This document shows, piece after piece, positions 1 to 5,825 of a stretch of 7,344 bases of DNA (positions are counted from its first letter, which is position 1; each line of letters starts with the position of its first letter). The DNA comes from an uncultured Arcobacter sp. (lineage in GTDB: Bacteria; Campylobacterota; Campylobacteria; Campylobacterales; Arcobacteraceae). The notes below the pieces were generated by a model. That model was not told the DNA's origin and did no database searches. It was given only the letters and a program-made list of their open reading frames with translations. A program made the position numbers and the translations under genes. The DNA lies in NCBI GenBank assembly GCA_937860115.1, contig CALMBI010000135.1:1-7344 (forward strand), given 5' to 3'.

Positions 1-878
1 GATGTTTCTTCTTTTGAATGCCATGGTTTATCAGAGAATTCTAATCTTTTTAGCCATTTAGTATTTAAGTTACCTTCCCATCCTGGTACAAGTAATCTTA
101 GTGGGTATCCTTGTTCAGCTCTTAATGCTTCACCATTTTGTCCCCATACAAGCATTGCATCATCTAAAGCTTTAGCAACTGGAATAGTTCTTGGATTTCC
201 TGCATTGTCACTACCTTCAGCTAGCATCCATACAGCATCTTTCTCCAATCCGATATCATCTAAAATAGTTTTTAGCATAACACCTGTCCACATTGCTGAA
301 CTCATCATCCCTTTTAAGAATTGAAGATTATTAAATTGTGGTCCTCTCCAGTCTGTTGAACCATTTGCTGGACACTCAATAAAATAGATTCTACTTTCAC
401 TTGGATATTTTTTTATCTCATCTAATGTTAATACAACCTCTTTTTTTACTTTACCATGGATCATTAATCTAAATTCATTAGGATCAACATGCGCTGTTCC
501 ACCATGATTTCTTGTAAAGAATAATCCATTTGGAGTGATAATACCCTCTGATTCATGTAATGGACACATAGAAACAGATGCATACATATCTCCAGAAGAT
601 AGAAGATCTGTAGTTCTTCTTACATTGTTATGCTCAAATGGTGATGGTAATCCATATGGATTTTTTGTAACTAAATCACCTAATTTTGTCCCCCATGGCA
701 CCTCTTCAACGATAACTTTTTCATCAGCTCTTAAACTAACTGGTGATAAAACTTGCGCTGCAGCTACTGCACCAACAGAATATACTGCTGTTTTTTTAAA
801 AAAGTCTCTTCTGCTGTTTGGCATTTCTGCTACTTCAGTAGTTAGGTCTTTTTTAAAGATTTCACTAATTTTCTTCAT
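1..878 (-). CDS. soxC: SoxC, molybdenum subunit of sulfur/sulfite dehydrogenase SoxCD (C-terminus cut off by window edge)
   Basis: SoxC is the Mo-cofactor subunit of SoxCD, which oxidises the protein-bound sulfane sulfur on SoxYZ in the periplasm during thiosulfate oxidation. The visible 292 residues begin with a Tat signal: SRRDFFKKTA at 22-31, a hydrophobic stretch to about residue 49, and likely cleavage near LRA (49-51). The mature part shows SoxC hallmarks: PYGLPSPFE at 74-82 followed by VRR, the block from TPNGLFFTRN to RLMIHG (125-151), the cofactor-binding Cys169 in FIECPANGSTDW, AMWTGVMLKTIL (195-206), and GYPLRLLVPGWEGN then KWLKRLE (267-290). This is the sulfite oxidase fold and matches SoxC better than SorA or YedY. 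The start is the ATG at 876-878, behind a perfect AGGAGG. The C-terminal dimerisation domain is missing only because the window ends. It is first in its transcription unit; soxD would be expected next but is not visible. Confidence 0.93.
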   Translation of the reverse strand, partial: MKKISEIFKKDLTTEVAEMPNSRRDFFKKTAVYSVGAVAAAQVLSPVSLRADEKVIVEEVPWGTKLGDLVTKNPYGLPSPFEHNNVRRTTDLLSSGDMYASVSMCPLHESEGIITPNGLFFTRNHGGTAHVDPNEFRLMIHGKVKKEVVLTLDEIKKYPSESRIYFIECPANGSTDWRGPQFNNLQFLKGMMSSAMWTGVMLKTILDDIGLEKDAVWMLAEGSDNAGNPRTIPVAKALDDAMLVWGQNGEALRAEQGYPLRLLVPGWEGNLNTKWLKRLEFSDKPWHSKEET

Positions 879-882
879 TGTT

Positions 883-888
883 CCTCCT
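883..888 (-). promoter_or_regulatory. Strong Shine-Dalgarno site of soxC
   Basis: On the minus strand this reads AGGAGG, four bases (AACA) upstream of the soxC ATG. It fixes the soxC start and predicts efficient translation. It is the strongest ribosome binding site in the window. Confidence 0.88.
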
Positions 889-900
889 AAATTTTAGTAA

Positions 901-917
901 TCATTTACCACTAATGA
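901..917. repeat. Small inverted repeat at the predicted soxC transcription start
   Basis: TCATT (901-905) and AATGA (913-917) form a 5-bp inverted repeat with a 7-base centre. It covers the predicted soxC start point and early leader. It could be an operator half-site pair or a short leader hairpin. In such AT-rich DNA a 5-bp repeat can easily arise by chance, so its function is a guess. Confidence 0.25.
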
Positions 918-922
918 CGGAA

Positions 923-951
923 ATTATAGAAAAAAATATTTTTAATGTCAA
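923..951 (-). promoter_or_regulatory. Consensus sigma-70 promoter of soxC
   Basis: On the minus strand, TTGACA (946-951) and TATAAT (923-928) are separated by exactly 17 bases. All twelve consensus bases match. Transcription should start near 915-917, giving a leader of about 38 nt that contains the AGGAGG site. The spacer is almost pure A/T. Campylobacterota promoters often lack a recognisable -35 box, so this complete promoter is notable. It was read directly from the sequence; no transcript data were available. Confidence 0.82.
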
Positions 952-1238
952 GAAAATTTGTTCAATTTTAGTATTATTTTTTCTTATATCAATATAATTT
1001 TTATAACAATTATAAGCTCAACTTTTTTTATAACATGATAAAATGTCATAAAAAGTCGCATTTTTTTTTCAAAGCCCTATATTTTGGATAATTATAAATA
1101 CTTATAAAGAAAAATTATGTTAAAAATAGATAAAACTTTTAAGAATAAAAACCATTTTTTTCGTCAATTTTTTGGTTCAAAAAGTAACAAGTTTTATGAA
1201 ATGATAAAAAAATAACTTCAAATTTTTATGGATCTATA

Positions 1239-1670
1239 ATGGAAAAACAAAACAAAATATTAAGACTCTGTCTTGCAGATGAACAAACAAAACAAATGAT
1301 AGAAAAAAGCACACTTCAACTTGAAATAGGTGGAGTTGTAGGAGATAAATATTTTGGTAGAGAAAATAGAGAAGTTCTCCTTACAAGTACCTATGGATAT
1401 GAACTTGCACTTTCACATGATATTCCTATGGAGTATGGAACACTTGGTGAAAATATCTTAACAGATATGAATATCAAAAACTTACAGCTTGGGGAAAGAC
1501 TTAAAGTTGGTGAGGTTATTTTTGAGGTAAGTATGTTATGCCCTGTATGTACTCATCTTTCAGTTATCAAAAAAGAGTTACCAAAACTTATCAAAAATGA
1601 TAGAGGAATTTTTCTAAAAGTGATCAATGGTGGCACAATCACTCTTGAAGATAAAATCGAACTACTTTAA
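1239..1670 (+). CDS. Small stand-alone MOSC-domain protein
   Basis: The 143-residue protein is essentially one MOSC domain, the fold found at the C-terminus of Mo-cofactor sulfurases and in the YiiM and mARC proteins. MOSC domains bind the molybdenum cofactor or handle sulfur and N-hydroxylated substrates. Visible family features are GGVVGDKYFGRE (31-42), GTLGENILTD (67-76), LGERLKVGEVIFEV (84-97), a Cys pair in LCPVC (Cys101, Cys104), and the closing DRGIFLKVINGG segment (121-132). The family's conserved Cys is expected in this LCPVC stretch. No signal peptide is seen, so it should be cytoplasmic. The start is the ATG at 1239; an earlier ATG at 1228 is in another frame and stops at once. The ribosome site is weak (GGAT at 1230-1233). 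It is transcribed divergently from soxC, a molybdoenzyme gene, which hints at a cofactor-related role. The exact reaction is unknown. Confidence 0.85.
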   Translation: MEKQNKILRLCLADEQTKQMIEKSTLQLEIGGVVGDKYFGRENREVLLTSTYGYELALSHDIPMEYGTLGENILTDMNIKNLQLGERLKVGEVIFEVSMLCPVCTHLSVIKKELPKLIKNDRGIFLKVINGGTITLEDKIELL

Positions 1671-1694
1671 GTTTAATCTATGTAGTTCTTTTTT
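1659..1694. terminator. Hairpin terminator spanning both convergent stop codons
   Basis: GAACTAC (1659-1665) and GTAGTTC (1682-1688) form a perfect 7-bp stem with a 16-base loop, followed by six T (1689-1694). On the plus strand this is an intrinsic terminator for the MOSC gene. On the minus strand the stem is followed by GATTTTAT, a weaker U-tract that could end the ciaB operon. The stem lies in the last codons of both genes and the loop contains both stop codons, so one structure probably serves both transcripts. Confidence 0.65.
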
Positions 1695-3550
1695 GAATCA
1701 CTAAAATCTATTTGTGTACCCATCTCTTTGTATTTAGCGAAGTAAAATTCTACAAACAATTTTAAATTTTGATCATTTGGTAAAAAGTACTCTTTCTCTT
1801 TTTTGGCAAATTGCTCCAGCCAAAGAGTAGCATCTTTTTTTTCTAAATAATGTGATGCTAATGAGCTATATGTTTTTATATACCATTCTTTCAGTCGTTT
1901 GATTTTTTCATCTGATCTATCAATATTTAATTTTTCACTATCAGTATCAAAAGACAATACTCCTGTTTCAAATAATCCACTAAGGTGGACCAAACCTTCA
2001 CAATAATATGGCTGAACCTCATCTACTTCCATCCAACCAATAAGTCCAACTGCCCTTTTAATAGTATCACTGATCACATATCTTTCAAGTTCACTCTCAT
2101 CACTACTTGAATCCATAAAAAAAGATACTAATCCACCAGTAGTTGCTTTGAACTCTTCTATGTTTTTAAAGTTTCCACTTCTATTCATCACAGATTCTGT
2201 TGATTCATCACACCATAAAATATGACCAAATTCGTGCCCAATAGTAGTAATATCATACACTCTATGCCAATCTTTTGTATTTTTGAATAAAAAATTTCTC
2301 TCTCCACTTAAAAACTCTTGTCCAAAAATATCAAGAGAGAGTTGTAAAAATGGTTTTGCTCTTTGAATTTGCAAAATCTCATCACTAAAAGCAAATATCT
2401 TTTTTCCACACTCTTTTGATATTTTTTCATCATTTGGTACCACTTGAGCTGAGAAAAGTCCATTGTATTCAGCACCAAAATAAAGTGCAGGACGACCGAT
2501 ATAAAGCTGCACTTTTTGCAAACTTTTTTGGCAAAAATCAAATATATCTTTATGTGTACCATCTCTATCAATATGTTGATAAAGCTCTGTTGACATATTT
2601 TTAAGCTTATTTGCTCTTTGATTTGCACTTTGGTAGGTTGGATTTGATAACCGTATATCCCATTCTAGGGCAACAGCTTTTCTATAGTGATCTTCATAGT
2701 ATTCTAATGGATGTCCTATTTGAATTGGTGTCGTGATATCCATCCAAGCTCGATCAACTTCACTCCAATAGTGTACAAGTCTATCTGTTCTTTTTTCACT
2801 AAAAGCTGTAATAAGTGACTGAATATATTTCACATATTGCCATTTTTGATCAAATAGATCATCTTCAAGCTCAATAAGTGCATCACTAAACTCTTCTAAA
2901 GCATCTATGACTGAATCTACCTCTTTTTTAAATGCCTTGATATACGCTTCACTTTTATATCCACCATCCTCTTTTACAAGGACACTATAACTTCTATCCG
3001 CAACCATATCATCATGACCCATATCGAAAAGATTATTTTTTTCCAAATACTCCATAACAGCTTGATCAGAATCAAATTTTTTAGATAATTCTTTGTTAAT
3101 TCCATTGATAATATGCGCTGTCCAGCTACTTTGCCACGATGTCATTGCTAAACCTACATTATACACACCTTTAAATATCTCTCTATAAAATGGATTTAAA
3201 AGATCCTCTTTATGGATAAAATCAAGCGTATCGGCATGATAATCGTTCCAATAATTGGCTACAAATTTATATGCACCCTCTACAAGAAAGATGATTTTTT
3301 CCTCACTCAGTTCCCTTTTTTTAAGTACTTGAACAAAACTATCATCCCTTAGACTTACCAATCTCCCAACAAGTGCAACCCTAAGATCATCACTCATCTC
3401 TAAGTTGAGCTCTTTTGCCATTGCATCAATAATCTGTAAGTTTTCAAATTGATTGTTTTCTAAATACTCATACAGTTTATTCACTTCTGCTTTTTTACTA
3501 CTTAAATAATCATATATCTTTTGAACATCACTTAAAAATTTTTCTTTCAT
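1673..3550 (-). CDS. ciaB: CiaB-family protein with a zinc-metallopeptidase (HExxH) signature
   Basis: This 625-residue protein resembles Campylobacter invasion antigen B, which is about 610 residues in C. jejuni. It is acidic, rich in aromatic and helical segments, and has no signal peptide or membrane span. Residues 439-443 are HEFGH, inside TTIGHEFGHILW, the HExxH zinc-binding signature. A Glu-Glu motif follows 22 residues after the second His (EEFKATTGG, 465-473) and could supply the third zinc ligand, as in gluzincin peptidases. This resembles the HExxxH plus EECRAE arrangement of M49 dipeptidyl peptidase III, but M49 has one more residue in its HExxxH. A conserved-looking block with Tyr and His (YYCEGLVHLSGLFETG, 515-530) follows. 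The start ATG has AGAGG five bases upstream and lies 11 bp after the RCK gene, so it is probably the last gene of the leuA operon. The CiaB assignment rests on recalled family resemblance; peptidase activity is inference. Confidence 0.8.
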   Translation of the reverse strand: MKEKFLSDVQKIYDYLSSKKAEVNKLYEYLENNQFENLQIIDAMAKELNLEMSDDLRVALVGRLVSLRDDSFVQVLKKRELSEEKIIFLVEGAYKFVANYWNDYHADTLDFIHKEDLLNPFYREIFKGVYNVGLAMTSWQSSWTAHIINGINKELSKKFDSDQAVMEYLEKNNLFDMGHDDMVADRSYSVLVKEDGGYKSEAYIKAFKKEVDSVIDALEEFSDALIELEDDLFDQKWQYVKYIQSLITAFSEKRTDRLVHYWSEVDRAWMDITTPIQIGHPLEYYEDHYRKAVALEWDIRLSNPTYQSANQRANKLKNMSTELYQHIDRDGTHKDIFDFCQKSLQKVQLYIGRPALYFGAEYNGLFSAQVVPNDEKISKECGKKIFAFSDEILQIQRAKPFLQLSLDIFGQEFLSGERNFLFKNTKDWHRVYDITTIGHEFGHILWCDESTESVMNRSGNFKNIEEFKATTGGLVSFFMDSSSDESELERYVISDTIKRAVGLIGWMEVDEVQPYYCEGLVHLSGLFETGVLSFDTDSEKLNIDRSDEKIKRLKEWYIKTYSSLASHYLEKKDATLWLEQFAKKEKEYFLPNDQNLKLFVEFYFAKYKEMGTQIDFSDSKKNYID

Positions 3551-3561
3551 ACTATCCTCTA

Positions 3562-4266
3562 CTATTCTAATTCACTTTTTTCTATAAATTTTTCAAACTC
3601 TTCAATCTCATAAGATCGTCCGAGCACTACAGCGATATCTCCAACATCAAGTTTATGGTTTATACCACGTGATGAAAAAATAAATTCTTTCCCCATCTCT
3701 TTATCTTGAATCCCTAGTAAAATAAGATTAAATCTCTTAAATTCATCCATCTCTTTTGTTAATTTACCATCTAAAATACTATTTGGCATAACAGGTATCT
3801 CTTTTACTAATAATCCTGAATTTCCATTTAAAATACCATCTAAAATAGAAAGTGATATTGGTTTATCAAGTTGTCTAAAGATTCTAAGTCCTGTCGTTTC
3901 ACTTGGATTTAAAATAACACTCGCCCCTGCCATATGGAGTTTTTTTTCTTCATTAAGATCATTTGCTAAAGAGATTATTTTAAGATTATGATTGAGATTT
4001 CTAGCACTTAGTGTAACAAATAGATTTCTATTAAATTCATTATGTACACAAAAAAGCATCTGGACATTATTTGTATCGATTCCAAATGAAAGAAGCTCTT
4101 CATCATTAAAACATTCATAATTATAAATGTTCTTGGTATACTGATCTTTGCGGGCAAAAGTAAGTGTTTCATTAATAGGCTCAATCACAGCAAACTCATA
4201 ATCTGCAGCTTTAAGCTGGGATGCTATCTCAGCTGCTAATTTACTGTAGCCAAATATTAAGATCAT
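3562..4266 (-). CDS. Stand-alone RCK (TrkA-N/TrkA-C) potassium-channel regulatory protein
   Basis: The 234-residue cytoplasmic protein is a complete RCK unit without membrane segments. It has an N-terminal Rossmann-type domain (about 1-130) and a C-terminal TrkA-C domain (about 150-230, with the GILDGKLT-like SILDGKLT and DVGDIAVVLG). Such domains form octameric rings that gate K+ channels or transporters on binding nucleotides or ions. The dinucleotide loop is degenerate: GYSKLA at 6-11 instead of GxGxxG, with Glu29 at the usual acidic position ending strand 2. Nucleotide binding may therefore be weak, altered or lost. Its ATG shares a base with the channel's stop codon (TAATG) and is preceded by a good ribosome site (AAAGGAA, 4273-4279), so expression is probably coupled to the channel. 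The most likely role is as a partner subunit of that channel's gating ring; a TrkA-like role with a Trk transporter elsewhere is the alternative. Confidence 0.82.
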   Translation of the reverse strand: MILIFGYSKLAAEIASQLKAADYEFAVIEPINETLTFARKDQYTKNIYNYECFNDEELLSFGIDTNNVQMLFCVHNEFNRNLFVTLSARNLNHNLKIISLANDLNEEKKLHMAGASVILNPSETTGLRIFRQLDKPISLSILDGILNGNSGLLVKEIPVMPNSILDGKLTKEMDEFKRFNLILLGIQDKEMGKEFIFSSRGINHKLDVGDIAVVLGRSYEIEEFEKFIEKSELE

Positions 4267-5825
4267 TATAGATTCCTTTGAAGATATTTTTTAAATTCGG
4301 CAATAGTTTTTTCATATCCTATCACAATCAAAAAGTCTTTTGCTTCAATTTGAATTTGATCTCTTGGTGGATTAAAAATAAAATCAGCTTTATTTTTATT
4401 TTTTGCAAGACCTATAAATGTTAGATTGTATCTTTCAAAATTAATATTACTCAATGTTTTTCCTACAAAATGGGAATCTTGAAACACTTCAACCTCATTA
4501 GTAACTGCACCTTTGTAATCTGTTAAAATATCATCAATAGCCTCATAAGCAATTGGTGATTGTATAAACCCGATAGCTATTTTTGCTAAAAGACCATTAG
4601 ACATAACTAATTCATTTGCTCCAGCAAGCTTAAGTTTCTCTTTTGTTCTAATACGATTACATTTTGAGATAATCTGAATATGAGAATTAAGACTTCTCAC
4701 TGCTAATATGATAGAAAGATTGACAGTATCATCTTCTGTTAAAATCACTACTGATTTAATATTTGTATTGAGTCCTATTTTATCTAAAAGATCAATGTCA
4801 CTTGCATCATCTTTAATGATATTCACACTATGCAATTCTGCTTGATGGAACACTTCAGGATCTGGATCGATCACAAGTACACGATGCCCACTTTTTAAAA
4901 GATTATCTACAAGCATATGTCCTGCTTTTCCAAAACCACATACTAAAATATGTTGCTTTGATTTATTAATACTTGTGAGCGTTTTGTTTTTTTTAATAAT
5001 ATCAAGTTTGTCTGACATCGCACTTGTTACTATTGCTGTAAAAAATGCAGCAACTGCAATTCCAGCAACAATTAATACAAGTACCACCAATCTTCCAGCT
5101 TCAGAGTGTGGTGTAATATCACCATATCCAATTGTAGCAACAGTAATAAATGACCAATATACTGAATCAGCGAATGAATTTACATTTTGGTTGATCTCAC
5201 CACCTTCATAAATATAAAATACAATAGCTGCAAAAAATACAACCATCAAATAGAGTCCAAGTAAAAGAACAAGTTCAGTCTTTTTTTCTGAAAATATTTT
5301 TATAAATTGTTGGAGAGAGCTTGAATACCGAAGTACTTTAAACAGCCTAAAAAGCAAAAATATTCGAAGAATTCTAAGAGGTCTATAGGATGGAAGGATC
5401 GCTAATATATCTATAATAGAACTTAGTGAAAACACATAATTTAATTTTTCTTTTGTAATTATTTTTATTGAGTGAGTAAGGTGAAAAGGGATATTAAGAT
5501 ATTGAGATTCTTCATAATCTTTGATAATCTGTTTGTGTGATTCAAAACTAAGGATAAAACGACCTAAATATTCTAGAATAAAAACCCCAACAGCAAAATA
5601 TTCATAATAGATAAGATCATCATGAATTGGATGTCTCACTTCATAAACAAGTATTCCAACGGTTGTAATAACCAAAAAAATAATAAAAAGATCGAAAAAT
5701 TTTTTATATCGTGAAAATTCATTTTCTAGTAAATTAAATAGAAAAACTCTAAACTTATGATATTTTTTAGAGTTCTCTATATAATATGCAAATCGTACAA
5801 TTTGTCTTGAAAATGATCTACACAT
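4266..5825 (-). CDS. Voltage-sensor-type six-TM K+ channel with C-terminal RCK domain
   Basis: The 519-residue inner-membrane protein is a K+ channel. Predicted helices are S1 about 44-63, S2 74-94, S3 130-146, S4 148-167, S5 184-206 and S6 244-270. S4 carries positives in a three-residue repeat (R148, R151, R154, R160, K163, R166), typical of a voltage sensor. The selectivity filter is TIGYGD at 231-236. An RCK domain follows, with an intact dinucleotide loop GFGKAG (297-302), acidic Asp320 ending strand 2, and a TrkA-C domain from about 441. The layout is like E. coli Kch, though longer at 519 against about 417 residues, mainly through an N-terminal extension and the TrkA-C domain. The start ATG (5823-5825) lies inside the last codons of leuA with an 8-bp overlap and no clear ribosome site, which suggests translation coupled to leuA. 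No later in-frame Met precedes S1. Whether it is truly voltage gated cannot be told from sequence. Confidence 0.9.
   Translation of the reverse strand: MCRSFSRQIVRFAYYIENSKKYHKFRVFLFNLLENEFSRYKKFFDLFIIFLVITTVGILVYEVRHPIHDDLIYYEYFAVGVFILEYLGRFILSFESHKQIIKDYEESQYLNIPFHLTHSIKIITKEKLNYVFSLSSIIDILAILPSYRPLRILRIFLLFRLFKVLRYSSSLQQFIKIFSEKKTELVLLLGLYLMVVFFAAIVFYIYEGGEINQNVNSFADSVYWSFITVATIGYGDITPHSEAGRLVVLVLIVAGIAVAAFFTAIVTSAMSDKLDIIKKNKTLTSINKSKQHILVCGFGKAGHMLVDNLLKSGHRVLVIDPDPEVFHQAELHSVNIIKDDASDIDLLDKIGLNTNIKSVVILTEDDTVNLSIILAVRSLNSHIQIISKCNRIRTKEKLKLAGANELVMSNGLLAKIAIGFIQSPIAYEAIDDILTDYKGAVTNEVEVFQDSHFVGKTLSNINFERYNLTFIGLAKNKNKADFIFNPPRDQIQIEAKDFLIVIGYEKTIAEFKKYLQRNL

Larger units (their letters stand above)
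879..1238. other. Very AT-rich divergent intergenic region between soxC and the MOSC gene
   Basis: This 360-bp spacer has no credible coding frame. Its G+C is about 18% over 901-1238 by hand count, with many A and T runs, such as the T-run near 1061-1069 and the A-run at 1205-1212. The soxC promoter lies at its left end. For the plus-strand MOSC gene there are several A/T-rich -10-like hexamers, including TATAAT at 993-998 and TATAAA-type sites around 1094-1108, but none has a convincing -35 partner, so I do not assign that promoter. Two weak inverted repeats are present: ACAT/ATGT at 1033-1046, and AACCA/TGGTT at 1150-1154 and 1173-1177. I see no convincing small RNA or riboswitch. Confidence 0.7.

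Noticed and set aside
535..897. Plus-strand open frame of 120 codons
   Set aside because: It lies antisense to soxC and its upstream neighbourhood, has no family resemblance, and the minus strand encodes a clear SoxC protein over the same bases.
993..998. TATAAT as the MOSC gene promoter
   Set aside because: It has no -35 partner at a suitable distance, would leave a leader over 230 nt long, and such hexamers are expected by chance in DNA of about 18% G+C.
1147..1180. AACCA/TGGTT inverted repeat as a terminator or riboswitch stem
   Set aside because: It has only five pairs with an 18-base loop, no following T-run, and no gene ending upstream of it.
2308..2628. Minus-strand open frame of 106 codons, and the plus-strand frame at 2416-2604
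   Set aside because: Both are alternative frames inside ciaB with low-complexity translations and no credible start signal.
4975..5211. Plus-strand open frame antisense to the K+ channel pore region
   Set aside because: It is the complement of hydrophobic channel helices, which yields Ser/Thr/Ile-rich nonsense; the real gene is on the other strand.
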